Counted from the first letter of the stretch, positions 1-8,116 are shown. The stretch is 37,552 nucleotides of DNA from an uncultured Alcaligenaceae bacterium (GCA_937952975.1 CALFXX010000128.1:1-37552); one strand, 5' to 3'. The notes: a model not told the origin generated them from the letters alone. A program made the numbers and translations.

Positions 1-881
1 TTCATTTGATTGTGCCTTCAGAGGCCGGCGGAGGCACCGACTTTACTGCTCGTACCATTGGTTTGAAGCTCACAGAGCTGCTCGGGCAGTCGCTGATTGT
101 TGATAATCGACCGGGTGCAGCGGGTAACATTGGCGTTGAGCAAGGTGCGCGTGCCGCGCCTGATGGCTATACGTTGGTGATGCCTATAACCTCATTACCG
201 ATGAGCCCGTGGCTGTATCCTAAGCTGCCCTACGATCCTGTTAAGGATTTTTCGCCCATTATTTTGGCCTGTGCTGCGCCGCTCATAATGGTGGTTAACC
301 CCGAGGTGCCCGCCAAGAGCGTGCAAGAGTTTATTGCCTTGGCAAAGAGGCAGCCGGGGCAGCTCAACTATGCCAACTCTGGAAGTGGCACCACCGCACA
401 TTTGGCGGGTGAGCTCTTTAAGAAAATGGCAGATGTAAAGATGGAGGGCGTGAACTACAAGGGCGGAGGCTCTTCGGTGATCGACACCGTCGCCGGGCGA
501 GTGCAGATGTATTTTTCAACGATTCCTGCCGCTTTGCCACACTTAAAGTCTGGCAAGCTACGCGCGCTTGCGGTGACGTCTAAACAGCGGGTTGAGATGG
601 TGCCTGAGGTGCCAACCGTCGATGAGTCAGGCTTGCCAGGCTTTGAAGTTGTCGGTTGGTTTGGTGTGTTTGCTCCGACTGGCACACCAAAGAGTGTCAT
701 TGTGAAGTTAAACGACGCGATTAACACTGTTCTGAAAATGCCTGAGGTGCAGGCCCGTTTGGCCAAACAGGGGTTGATTCCAGGTGGTGGTACACCAGAG
801 GCATTGGGGCAGTTGCTAAATAGTGATCTGAGCAAGTGGGAAAAACTCATTAAAGAAATTGGGATCAAGCCAACCGAGTGA
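1..881 (+). CDS. Bug-family (TctC-like) periplasmic substrate-binding protein, 5' end missing
   Basis: The reading frame is open from the left edge, so the signal peptide and true start lie outside the window; the TTG at 6 is an internal codon (the frame reads H-L-I-V-P across it). What remains begins at the first ligand loop (VPSEAGGGTD) and runs to the usual Bug C-terminus, about 290 residues. Family marks are PGAAGNIG, PDGYTL, YPKLPYDPVKDFSPI and VNYKGGG. Bug proteins are high-affinity periplasmic receptors for carboxylates and similar small molecules; some serve TctAB-type transporters and many are orphans. It is followed 44 bp later by an isocitrate-lyase-superfamily gene in the same direction, so the receptor may deliver a substrate related to that enzyme. 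The family call is secure; the ligand is unknown. Confidence 0.93.
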   Translation, partial: HLIVPSEAGGGTDFTARTIGLKLTELLGQSLIVDNRPGAAGNIGVEQGARAAPDGYTLVMPITSLPMSPWLYPKLPYDPVKDFSPIILACAAPLIMVVNPEVPAKSVQEFIALAKRQPGQLNYANSGSGTTAHLAGELFKKMADVKMEGVNYKGGGSSVIDTVAGRVQMYFSTIPAALPHLKSGKLRALAVTSKQRVEMVPEVPTVDESGLPGFEVVGWFGVFAPTGTPKSVIVKLNDAINTVLKMPEVQARLAKQGLIPGGGTPEALGQLLNSDLSKWEKLIKEIGIKPTE

Positions 882-911
882 GGTTTGCTCGATCTGGTAG
901 GTTGGCTTGAT
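864..911 (+). promoter_or_regulatory. Perfect 12-bp inverted repeat spanning the bug stop codon and ending before the next RBS
   Basis: ATCAAGCCAACC at 864-875 is exactly complementary to GGTTGGCTTGAT at 900-911. The 24-nt loop contains a smaller CGAG/CTCG stem. The left arm lies in the last codons of the bug gene and the right arm ends just before AAGGA (913-917), the likely ribosome-binding site of the next gene. No T-run follows, so it does not look like a simple intrinsic terminator. It could stabilise the receptor mRNA or modulate translation of the downstream lyase. The structure is seen directly; the role is inferred. Confidence 0.6.
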
Positions 912-925
912 TAAGGAACGATATA

Positions 926-1846
926 GTGACGATAAATCCTGGAAAGCGTCTGCGCGAATTGATTGCCGCGCCTGAAATTTTAGTGATGCCCGGAATTTTT
1001 GATGGTTACAGCGCGCGCTTGGTTCAGCGTTCTGGTTTTAGCGCAGGCTTTCTTTCAGGAGGTGGCATCAGTGAGTCACGCTTAGGACAGCTCGATATTG
1101 GGTTGATGGGCCTGGAAGAAAATCTACAAACATGTCGTGCGATGGTCGCTTGTTGTGCTTTGCCAATGATTGCCGATGGGGACACTGGCTACGGTAATGC
1201 GGTGAATGTGCACCATACCGTTCGCGCGTTTGAGCAAGCAGGGGTCGGTGGCTTGATGCTTGAAGATCAGGTCTGGCCTAAGCGTTGTGGCCATATGAAA
1301 GGCAAAGAAGTGATTTCAGCAGAAGAAAATGCTGAAAAAATCCGCTCGGCAGCGCAAGCACGGCGTAATCAGGATTTTGTGATTAAGTCACGCACTGATG
1401 CGTACGGTACGCATGGCTTAGCCGAAGCGATTCGGCGGTTAAACCTGTACGCAGAGGCGGGCGCCGATCTGTTGTTTGCAGACGCCGTGTTGGCCGAGCA
1501 AGATATTGCAACCTTAGTGAAAGAGACGATCAAACCAGTGTCTGTCAATATGGGTTTTGGAATTCGAACCCGTTCTACGACGCCGTTAATTTCTGCCAAG
1601 AGGCTTGAAGATCTAGGAGTCTCTGCGGTGATTTATCCAAGATTGCTGACGTCGGCCGCGGTGCAAGGGATGATCAACGGTATGCAGGCGTTACAGGCCT
1701 CGCTTGGCAAAGATGAAGTCGTGAATCGTCCAGATTTAGCAGTTTCGTTTGAAGAGATAAACGAGCTGTGCGGTTATGCCGAATCGCAAGAACTTGAGCA
1801 ACGCTATTTGACCAAAGCAGAATTAGACAAAAAATACACGCGTTAG
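926..1846 (+). CDS. Isocitrate lyase/PEP mutase superfamily protein (methylisocitrate-lyase-like)
   Basis: The protein has 306 residues with a (beta/alpha)8 ICL/PEPM fold signature. Residues 84-86 (DGD) match the Mg-binding motif, GYSAR near 27-31 the substrate loop, and KRCGH at 119-123 carries the lyase catalytic cysteine (C121). That motif favours a C-C bond lyase acting on a 2-alkylmalate or methylisocitrate-like acid over a phosphonate mutase. The start is GTG at 926, with AAGGA at 913-917 eight bases upstream. It follows a Bug gene and probably shares its transcript. Its stop overlaps the stop of the convergent downstream gene (TAG at 1844-1846, opposite TAA at 1843-1845). Another family member lies at 2613-3506 on the other strand. 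The exact substrate is not known. Confidence 0.88.
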   Translation: MTINPGKRLRELIAAPEILVMPGIFDGYSARLVQRSGFSAGFLSGGGISESRLGQLDIGLMGLEENLQTCRAMVACCALPMIADGDTGYGNAVNVHHTVRAFEQAGVGGLMLEDQVWPKRCGHMKGKEVISAEENAEKIRSAAQARRNQDFVIKSRTDAYGTHGLAEAIRRLNLYAEAGADLLFADAVLAEQDIATLVKETIKPVSVNMGFGIRTRSTTPLISAKRLEDLGVSAVIYPRLLTSAAVQGMINGMQALQASLGKDEVVNRPDLAVSFEEINELCGYAESQELEQRYLTKAELDKKYTR

Positions 1847-2613
1847 AAATTCTTGATCGCTTGTGGTGTCCATTCGAGATCATGAAAATTAAAACCACCC
1901 TCTAAGGTTGGTTTGATGATGGCGAAGTAGGGTGAGACATCAAAATCGCGCGGCGTGAGAAGACTGAAATGCTTGGGCTCAAAATTTGCCGGCTTAAAGG
2001 AAGATTGCAGCGTGTACGAAGAGTCGTTCGCTTCGCGCGCGATGATCGGGTAGCGGATCGTTTCGAACGCTTGTGCAATCAGCGTTGAGCAAATAGCACG
2101 CGTCGGATCACCGCTTCCGAGCGCTAGCATTTTGCGTCGATAGCGAGTCGGGATCGGAGGCGTCGGAAACAAATAGCGTGCCAGATCCCACACGTTACGC
2201 AGGTCATACTGATGCCCAAGTTGCGAAAGGGCGTATTGGATCACTTGGTCGCACTCTGCCTGACTCAAGCCGATAGGTCGACAAATTCGAGTGTGCAAGT
2301 GGGCAAAACGCTCGAGGCTACTGCTGCACACTCCTCGTATGGTGTCGGCTTCGATCAGGCAGTGGTCTCCCGGTGCACGATCGCCGAAGCAATCCGGGCC
2401 AACATAGAGCGCGGCATGCGACCAGGTTGATTGCGTGAGATATTTAATTGCTGAACTAATTCTGGTGCGCCCCTCTACAAGAAGCACATCGCCGGGGCGT
2501 AAGGCTTCTTGTAGATGCAGCGGATTCGAGGGCGGCGCTGTTGAACCAACCCGTACTTCTTTGGTGAGATAGGTGGCCAGCCATTTACCGATGGATAGCG
2601 TGAGCCGATTCAT
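1843..2613 (-). CDS. Permuted papain-like amidase/peptidase (YiiX/C92-like)
   Basis: The protein has 256 residues. It shows the order expected of circularly permuted NlpC/P60-type enzymes: RPGDVLLVEG near 39-48, His66 in SHAALYVG, Glu88 in LIEAD, and the nucleophile Cys175 in AICSTLIAQAF. Relatives such as YiiX and YaeF cleave or transfer acyl/amide bonds, but few substrates are established. No clear signal peptide is visible, although the first 15 residues are mildly amphipathic. Its ATG shares one base with the stop of the upstream lyase gene (TAATG at 2613), implying translational coupling. The family call is good. Why it is coupled to an ICL-superfamily lyase is unclear. Confidence 0.78.
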   Translation of the reverse strand: MNRLTLSIGKWLATYLTKEVRVGSTAPPSNPLHLQEALRPGDVLLVEGRTRISSAIKYLTQSTWSHAALYVGPDCFGDRAPGDHCLIEADTIRGVCSSSLERFAHLHTRICRPIGLSQAECDQVIQYALSQLGHQYDLRNVWDLARYLFPTPPIPTRYRRKMLALGSGDPTRAICSTLIAQAFETIRYPIIAREANDSSYTLQSSFKPANFEPKHFSLLTPRDFDVSPYFAIIKPTLEGGFNFHDLEWTPQAIKNF

Positions 2614-3506
2614 TATTTTTTACGACGTGCATCCACCCGGGCAACTAAATCGCGTTCGGCGGCATCGAGTTTGTCGAGACCGACCAGCTTTTGCCGTTCT
2701 TGGAAAGACGTCATGCGATCAAGCATGCTCTCGCTTGTGCCTTCTCGACGCAGCACCTCAAGGCCTTGCTTGATGGCGAACGAGCCCAAATATAGTGCAG
2801 CGTTTGCGTACAGAATGACGTTAAAGCCCATTGCGAGCAATTCTTTTTCTGGTACGAGCGGTGTACGGCTGCGTTCGATCATGTTGGCGACCATGGGCGT
2901 GCCTTTGAACTCTTTGCTGATACGCTGTAATTCTTCAAGGCTGCTAGGCGCTTCAACAAACACCATGTCGGCACCGATTTCGCGGTAGGCGTGTGCACGT
3001 TCGATGGCTGACTCTAGCCCTTCAGGGCCACGCGCGTCTGTGCGGGCGATGATCACAAAGTTCGGGTCGGTACGCGCATCCAGAGCTGCTTGTAGGCGAT
3101 AAAGCATTTCTTCGACGGGTGCAACAGACTTGCCTTCGAAATGCCCACAGCGTTTCGGAAACACTTGATCTTCGATGTGTAGGCCTGCTGCACCGATGCG
3201 TTCATACAGTTTGATCGTGCGCTTCACGTTTGCGACGCCGCCAAACCCTGTGTCGCAATCGGCAATCACTGGCACCGAGACCGCATCGGAGATTCTTTCA
3301 ACTTGGCTGGCCAGCTCGTTCAGAGTGATCAGGCCAATATCGGGACCACCTAAGTATGTATTTGCCGTACCGCCACCGGTCACATACACAGCGGGAAAGC
3401 CAGCCTGTTCAATGAGTTTTGCTGTAAAGCAATCGGTTGCGCCTGGAACAATACCGGGGCCGCCAGCGGCGATGAGTTCTCTAAGTTTTGCGGTGCGTGG
3501 ATTCAT
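2613..3506 (-). CDS. Isocitrate lyase/PEP mutase superfamily protein (oxaloacetate decarboxylase or methylisocitrate-lyase-like)
   Basis: The protein has 297 residues. Features are DCD at 83-85 (Mg site), YVTGGGTANTYLG near 41-53, HIEDQVFPKRCGH near 110-122 with candidate catalytic Cys120, and IIARTDAR. It aligns by eye with the paralogue at 926-1846 across the whole barrel but is clearly diverged, so it is not a recent duplicate. It is first in a two-gene minus-strand unit with the papain-like gene. A cluster of GGTGAG/CTCACC inverted repeats lies 17 bases upstream of the ATG. The lyase-type cysteine argues against PEP mutase. The substrate is probably a 2- or 3-substituted malate or related acid (inference). 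Confidence 0.88.
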   Translation of the reverse strand: MNPRTAKLRELIAAGGPGIVPGATDCFTAKLIEQAGFPAVYVTGGGTANTYLGGPDIGLITLNELASQVERISDAVSVPVIADCDTGFGGVANVKRTIKLYERIGAAGLHIEDQVFPKRCGHFEGKSVAPVEEMLYRLQAALDARTDPNFVIIARTDARGPEGLESAIERAHAYREIGADMVFVEAPSSLEELQRISKEFKGTPMVANMIERSRTPLVPEKELLAMGFNVILYANAALYLGSFAIKQGLEVLRREGTSESMLDRMTSFQERQKLVGLDKLDAAERDLVARVDARRKK

Positions 3507-3522
3507 AGCTTCTCGATCTTTG

Positions 3523-3556
3523 GGTGAGACTCACCTCACCAAGACGGTGGGGTGAG
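3523..3556. promoter_or_regulatory. GGTGAG/CTCACC inverted-repeat cluster upstream of the lyase gene
   Basis: GGTGAG (3523-3528) and CTCACC (3530-3535) form a near-perfect palindrome with a one-base centre. CTCACC occurs again at 3535-3540 and pairs with GGTGAG at 3551-3556. The cluster is immediately upstream of the minus-strand start at 3506. It could be an operator with alternate pairings or a structured 5' leader. No regulator gene is present in the window to assign it to. Confidence 0.35.
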
Positions 3557-3647
3557 CGGATAAGTCATCATTTTTTAAAGGGGAAAACTATTTAACTTCA
3601 GTATTGAAAAATATTGACTGCATGTATTTGAAGGCTCGCAAGCGAGT

Positions 3648-4892
3648 CTAGGTCGCGAGCTTGGCATACTTGCGTCGCTCGGCCGCCATATCAGGCAAAA
3701 ACCACGCTACCAAGCCCAGGACAGGCAAGAAAGAGCATAGCTGGTAGACGAAACTGATCCCGTACAGGTCGGCTAGTCGACCCATCACTGCGGCCCCGAG
3801 GCCACCAAGTCCGAACGCAAAGCCAAAGAACATTCCGGATACGAAGCCAACTCGACCGGGCATGACTTCATGCGCAAAGACTAAGATTGCTGGGAAGGCA
3901 GAGGCCATCAGCATGCCAATAATAATGGTCAGCACGCCCGTCCAAAACAAGTCTGCATAAGGCAGTGCGAGGGTAAACGGCAGGGTGCCTAGAATTGAAA
4001 TCCAAATCATTGGTCTGCGACCAAGGCGATCGGTGAGCGCACCACCCACCAGCGTGCCCACAGCAATTGCGGCCATGAATATAAACAATTGCACTTGAGC
4101 CGCTTGGACAGGTAGGTTAAACCGCTCGATCAGATAAAAGGTAAAAAACGACGTCAGGCTCGAGCTGTAAACGTTTTTTGAAAACAGCAATAGCATTAGA
4201 ACTGTAATGAGAAAAAGCATGCGCGCGCGCGGTAAGTCAGAAGCGGGATTCGCGCCTGCAGTGGCAGACTTACTACTCGGTTTGATATGCGCGCCGTACC
4301 ATTTGCCAATGCGCGTTAAAAAGGCAATCGCGATGAGGGCGGCCACAGAAACCCAGGCAATTGCTTTTTGACCGTGCGGCAAGACAATAAAAGCTGCGAG
4401 TAACGGGCCAACCGCTTGGCCAAGGTTTCCACCCACCTGAAAAAAAGCCTGTGCCGAGCCAAATTTTCCTCCAGAGGCCATGCGCGCAACTCTAGACGCT
4501 TCTGGATGAAAAACAGCAGAGCCCGTACCGATGAGTCCTGCCGCAATCAAAATGATCGCGTAGCTGGGTGCGACCGACAGTAAGAGCAGGCCAATCAACG
4601 TTGAGCCCATCCCTATCGCTAACGAAAAAGGTTGAGGATTTTTGTCGGTGTAAAAGCCCACCGTTGGTTGCAGTAGAGATGCCGTGAGTTGAAAGGCGAG
4701 GGTGATGATTCCGATTTGCGTGAAGTCGAGGCTGAACTCAGACTTCAATAAGGGGTATAACGCCGGAATTAAGGATTGAATCAGGTCATTGAGAAAATGA
4801 CAGAAACTCAGTGAAATCAAAATCGGGATCGCAGCACCTTGGGCTGTGATGGGACTGGCGCTCTTTTCTGCTTGTGTTGCTGCGTTATTCAT
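3648..4892 (-). CDS. fsr: MFS efflux transporter, fosmidomycin-resistance (Fsr) family
   Basis: The protein has 414 residues with about 12 hydrophobic segments. The N-terminal half carries stretches typical of E. coli Fsr: LSFCHFLNDLIQSLIPALYP, FTQIGIITLAFQLTASLLQP, and GTGSAVFHPEASRVARMASG. The cytoplasmic loop GALTDRLGRRP is the MFS motif A. Fsr proteins are inner-membrane proton-coupled exporters; the E. coli protein confers fosmidomycin resistance, but the natural substrate is not settled. A good promoter candidate is present upstream (4951-4980). The gene stands alone on the minus strand, divergent from the GFA gene. The symbol rests on remembered similarity, not a search. Confidence 0.88.
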   Translation of the reverse strand: MNNAATQAEKSASPITAQGAAIPILISLSFCHFLNDLIQSLIPALYPLLKSEFSLDFTQIGIITLAFQLTASLLQPTVGFYTDKNPQPFSLAIGMGSTLIGLLLLSVAPSYAIILIAAGLIGTGSAVFHPEASRVARMASGGKFGSAQAFFQVGGNLGQAVGPLLAAFIVLPHGQKAIAWVSVAALIAIAFLTRIGKWYGAHIKPSSKSATAGANPASDLPRARMLFLITVLMLLLFSKNVYSSSLTSFFTFYLIERFNLPVQAAQVQLFIFMAAIAVGTLVGGALTDRLGRRPMIWISILGTLPFTLALPYADLFWTGVLTIIIGMLMASAFPAILVFAHEVMPGRVGFVSGMFFGFAFGLGGLGAAVMGRLADLYGISFVYQLCSFLPVLGLVAWFLPDMAAERRKYAKLAT

Positions 4893-4950
4893 TTTTTGCC
4901 GTGTCGGTCATTGAGTCAAGGGCGAGCCGATCGCCTCGGTACGCTCAGGG

Positions 4951-4980
4951 ATTCTATGCAGGGCTTTGCTCTTTTTGCAA
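4951..4980 (-). promoter_or_regulatory. Sigma70-like promoter candidate for fsr
   Basis: On the minus strand TTGCAA (4980-4975) is followed by an 18-nt spacer and TAGAAT (4956-4951). This would start transcription about 50 bases before the fsr ATG at 4892. Both hexamers are four or five of six to consensus. It is a prediction by eye. Confidence 0.45.
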
Positions 4981-5093
4981 CTCATTCAGAGAAATAGCCA
5001 AAATGTTGTACGCTTTGACCACGCTTGTGTCGCACGACTTGATTTGTTGCGGCGCGGCATTTCATGGTGTTCGTTTTAGATAAAGGGGTTGTG

Positions 5094-5501
5094 ATGCATG
5101 TAACCGGAGCTTGCCATTGCGGGCAAATTCGTTATGAAGCCGAGATCGATCTTGCTGCGGTATCAATTTGCCATTGCACTGACTGTCAAAAAATTACAGG
5201 GTCTGCTTTTCGGGTCAACGTACCTGTAAAAAAAGAGAACCTAACAATGTTGGCGGGTGTGCCCAAGACCTACGTGAAAACGGCCGAGAGTGGTGCGAAG
5301 CGCCTGCAAGCCTTCTGCGAACATTGCGGCACATCGATCTATGCCACAACAGAGGTTGATCAAAAAGTATTTGGCCTGCGGGTGGGTGCCTTAGACCAAC
5401 GAAAACAGCTCATTCCACAAAAGCAAATATGGTGCGATTCGGCGATGCCCTGGTTGGGCAACATCACCCATTTGCCCGGTGTGCCTAAGCAACCGACTTA
5501 G
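5094..5501 (+). CDS. GFA/CENP-V family zinc-binding protein
   Basis: The protein has 135 residues from the chosen start. The zinc ligands fall in the family order: CHCG near 7-10, CHCTDC near 26-31, and FCEHCGT in the middle. The family includes glutathione-dependent formaldehyde-activating enzyme and glutathione lyases, but most members are uncharacterised. I chose ATG 5094 over the in-frame ATG 5064 because AAAGGGG (5082-5088) sits at normal distance before it, and because homologues start just before the first CHCG. The racemase-like gene follows 48 bp downstream and may be co-transcribed. The domain is secure; the substrate is unknown. Confidence 0.88.
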   Translation: MHVTGACHCGQIRYEAEIDLAAVSICHCTDCQKITGSAFRVNVPVKKENLTMLAGVPKTYVKTAESGAKRLQAFCEHCGTSIYATTEVDQKVFGLRVGALDQRKQLIPQKQIWCDSAMPWLGNITHLPGVPKQPT

Positions 5502-5549
5502 GCTTTGCAATGATGCCTCGCTCATCGCAGCGATCAAAGGAAGATACAG

Positions 5550-6362
5550 ATGAGACTCTGGTACCAAAGTTTTTCTCGTTTTGATGCCTTCGGTCACTAT
5601 GGCTCGGCGCTCAAGCAGCAGATCACACAGGCGGCTGACCCCGGCACATATATCGAGGCGCGCGGTTTAACGCGCGGTGGCGGTTTTGCCGATCAGTACC
5701 GTTACCCCGAATACGTCGACGTGGCCGAGGTCATCGCGAACGGACTTCTGGCGCAAAAAGAGGGTTATGACGGCTTCTTGTTAGGCAATATTACAGACCC
5801 TGGTATCAGGGAGTTGCGAGAGTTGCTGACCATTCCTGTCCTGGGTTTATGCGAATCCACCTTGAGCATCGCTTGCATGATGGGTGCGCTTTACACTTTG
5901 GTGACTGTGAATCCAAAATTTACACCTCGCGTCTTAGAGAACGTTCATCGCTACGGGTTTTATCCGAGGATGGCTTCGTACGAAGCCATGAAGGTTCACA
6001 ATTTGTCAGATCTTGCGGTTGGCTTTTCAGACGCCCCTGAGCATGCTGCGGCCCGTGAGGCAATTTTTCAAGAATTTCGTCAGGCGGCACGGCGCGGTAT
6101 CGAGAAAGGCGCAGAGGTCATTATTGCGGCCGGTGGTGTTGTCATGGCAATGTTGGCGCACGCCAATATTCACGAGGTCGATGGCGTCCCAATTTTGAAC
6201 GGTACGGTGGCGCTGACCAAGATGGGCGAAACCGCTGTAAAAATTCAACGCTTAACGGGTCACTTTACGAGTAAGCACATGACCTACGCCCCTCCTCACG
6301 GCGAGCTTCTGAAAGAGGTGCGTCGGGTTTACGGTGCTGATGTCTACCCTGGAGTCGACTGA
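5550..6362 (+). CDS. Asp/Glu/hydantoin racemase-fold protein lacking the usual catalytic cysteines
   Basis: The protein has 270 residues and starts with MRLWYQSFSR. The two-domain Asp/Glu racemase superfamily pattern is clear: GYDGFLLGNITDPG near 72-85, TIPVLGLCE near 94-102, and GAEVIIAAGGVVMAML near 187-202. In true hydantoin or glutamate racemases these first and last motifs hold the two catalytic cysteines. Here the first position appears to be Asn80 and the second a Gly-Gly (195-196). Cys101 and Cys109 lie elsewhere. It is therefore probably not a standard racemase; a related lyase, isomerase or binding role is possible. The RBS AAAGGAAG is at 5535-5542. Its 3' end overlaps the convergent ligase gene by 19 bp. 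Confidence 0.8.
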   Translation: MRLWYQSFSRFDAFGHYGSALKQQITQAADPGTYIEARGLTRGGGFADQYRYPEYVDVAEVIANGLLAQKEGYDGFLLGNITDPGIRELRELLTIPVLGLCESTLSIACMMGALYTLVTVNPKFTPRVLENVHRYGFYPRMASYEAMKVHNLSDLAVGFSDAPEHAAAREAIFQEFRQAARRGIEKGAEVIIAAGGVVMAMLAHANIHEVDGVPILNGTVALTKMGETAVKIQRLTGHFTSKHMTYAPPHGELLKEVRRVYGADVYPGVD

Positions 6363-8116
6363 GTCTTAGACGCAAGCTCGGCGCTTGCGATCTCAAGCAA
6401 GGCTGAGCGTTGGATTTTTCCGGTCGTTGTACGCGGAATACTGTCTAAGCGTGTCAGGTAGCGCGGGACCTTGTAATCAGCAAGCTTCCCTTTGCAAAAG
6501 CTCCGTAATTCGGCGTGTGTGATGTGCTGATTTGGATGCGTTTGCACGAAGGCGAAGCCGACCTCGTCTAACCGCAGATCGGGCACTCCCACAATCGCGA
6601 CAAGTGCAATCGCTGGGTGCTGTATCAGAAACTGTTCAACCTCTGCGGGGTATACGTTGGTGCCGCCGGTTTTGTACATTTCTTTTAAACGACCGGTCAC
6701 GGATAAAAAGCCTTCGCTGTCGAAGCGGCCCAGATCCCCTGTTTTGAGCCAGCCCTCGGGCGTGATGGTTGCCTGTGTCGCCTCAGGATTTTTGTAGTAA
6801 CCCAGCATCACGGTTTCGCCACGGCACCAGATCTCTCCGACTTCACCGCGCGGTAGCTCTTTGCCATCAATGGGGTCGATGATTTTGACTTGGCTCGGGC
6901 CAAGAATCGGTGCACGATTTTGGCAACAGACTTCAAGGGGATCGGTCAGTCGGTTGAAACTGGTCGAAATGGTATTTTCAGTCATGCCATACGTTGACAT
7001 GAGTTGTTTGAGGCCAAGGGTATTTTTAAAATTCTCAAAGGTTGCTTGCATGACGGGGGACCCACCAATCCAAGCATGTTCGAGCGCCGAGAGATCACGC
7101 TGCGACACCATGGGGTGATTGACGAGGTCAACAAAATGCGTAGGGATCCCACCGAACGCTGTGATGCGTTCTTGTTCAAGCAACTCCAGAGCATGGCCCG
7201 TATCCCACTGAGGCATATTGACAAAGCAAGCACCTAGGGTGAGGGCGGGTACAAAGCCCATGTATAAGCCGGCCACATGATAAAGCGGCATGTGGCCAAG
7301 AATACGTCCGCCTGCTTTAAGGTCAAGTGCTAAACCCACTCGGGTCGCTTGTTTGAGCACGCGGTGATTGTGCATCACGCCCTTAGGTTTGCCCGTCGTG
7401 CCTGAGGTGTAGCAAATCAATAAAACATCTTCTGTGGTGACAACGTTTTCAGTCAAGTACAAAGGGTTGTCATGCGACGCCTCTGCGAGCGTTGGGTTCA
7501 GTAGCCGACCTGTGGTCGACTCCGCTACAGTTACATGTAGCTGCTCATGAGCAGGCGTTTGTTCAAGCATAGCCTCAAGGGGGATTGCATACGCCGAGTT
7601 CTGTGCGGCTTCGCGATGTTGAGCTTGGCCGTTGTGCGTATCATGGACGATGAGGCGTTTGAGGGCGGGTAACTCTGTCAAGTTTAATAAGTTGTGTTTG
7701 GCCTGCTTCAAACTAGGTGCAATGTCTTCAAGCATCTGTAGATAGTTCAGGCCATAGAGCTCCGTTGGCATCACAAGCGCTTTAGCGTCAGATTGCGCCA
7801 GAATATAGCCTGCCTCAGAAGCTGTGTAGCGCGTATTAATGGGGATCACAACGGCGCCAATTCTGGCGCAAGCGCAGAAACATAAGGCCCACTCAAGTGA
7901 GTTACCTAACCAAACGGCGATGTGATCGTGTCGAGCAAGGCCTAGCCCCAACATTGACTGTGACAACTGATCAACCAGTTGATCGAATTGCGCGAATGTT
8001 AAGGCTCTGTCGGTCGTTTTAAAAAACTCTTGGTCAGGCCATTGCCCAGCCGAGCGTCTGAGCGCACGACCTATCGTCAGGCCGTCTAGTTCAGAGAGAG
8101 GCGATTCGTTCATCAT
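6344..8116 (-). CDS. AMP-dependent acyl-CoA synthetase/ligase
   Basis: The protein has 590 residues, slightly long for an ANL-family CoA ligase because of a poorly conserved insert around 150-225. Motifs in order are the phosphate loop YTSGTTGKPKGV (236-247), STYGMTEN, GWLKTGDLGRF and GRLKEMYKTGG, and the C-terminal catalytic lysine in TTGKIQR (about Lys567). It would activate a carboxylic acid as acyl-AMP and then acyl-CoA. Substrate class cannot be set by eye; the closest general look is CaiC/FadD-like medium-chain or aryl-acid ligases. An SDR and a Bug gene lie upstream on the same strand (gaps 48 and 45 bp), suggesting a three-gene unit: receptor, SDR, ligase. Confidence 0.9.
   Translation of the reverse strand: MMNESPLSELDGLTIGRALRRSAGQWPDQEFFKTTDRALTFAQFDQLVDQLSQSMLGLGLARHDHIAVWLGNSLEWALCFCACARIGAVVIPINTRYTASEAGYILAQSDAKALVMPTELYGLNYLQMLEDIAPSLKQAKHNLLNLTELPALKRLIVHDTHNGQAQHREAAQNSAYAIPLEAMLEQTPAHEQLHVTVAESTTGRLLNPTLAEASHDNPLYLTENVVTTEDVLLICYTSGTTGKPKGVMHNHRVLKQATRVGLALDLKAGGRILGHMPLYHVAGLYMGFVPALTLGACFVNMPQWDTGHALELLEQERITAFGGIPTHFVDLVNHPMVSQRDLSALEHAWIGGSPVMQATFENFKNTLGLKQLMSTYGMTENTISTSFNRLTDPLEVCCQNRAPILGPSQVKIIDPIDGKELPRGEVGEIWCRGETVMLGYYKNPEATQATITPEGWLKTGDLGRFDSEGFLSVTGRLKEMYKTGGTNVYPAEVEQFLIQHPAIALVAIVGVPDLRLDEVGFAFVQTHPNQHITHAELRSFCKGKLADYKVPRYLTRLDSIPRTTTGKIQRSALLEIASAELASKTQSTPG

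Noticed and set aside
926..3506. Phosphonate biosynthesis (PEP mutase) genes
   Set aside because: Both proteins have the lyase-type KRCGH cysteine motif, and no phosphonopyruvate decarboxylase or other phosphonate gene is visible.
3635..3646. CTCGCAAGCGAG palindrome as a terminator for fsr
   Set aside because: The stem is only five base pairs and no T-run follows it on the minus strand.
5015..5043. Promoter TTGACC / CTTGAT for the GFA gene
   Set aside because: The -35 and the 17-nt spacing are good but the -10 matches only three of six bases, so I did not annotate it.
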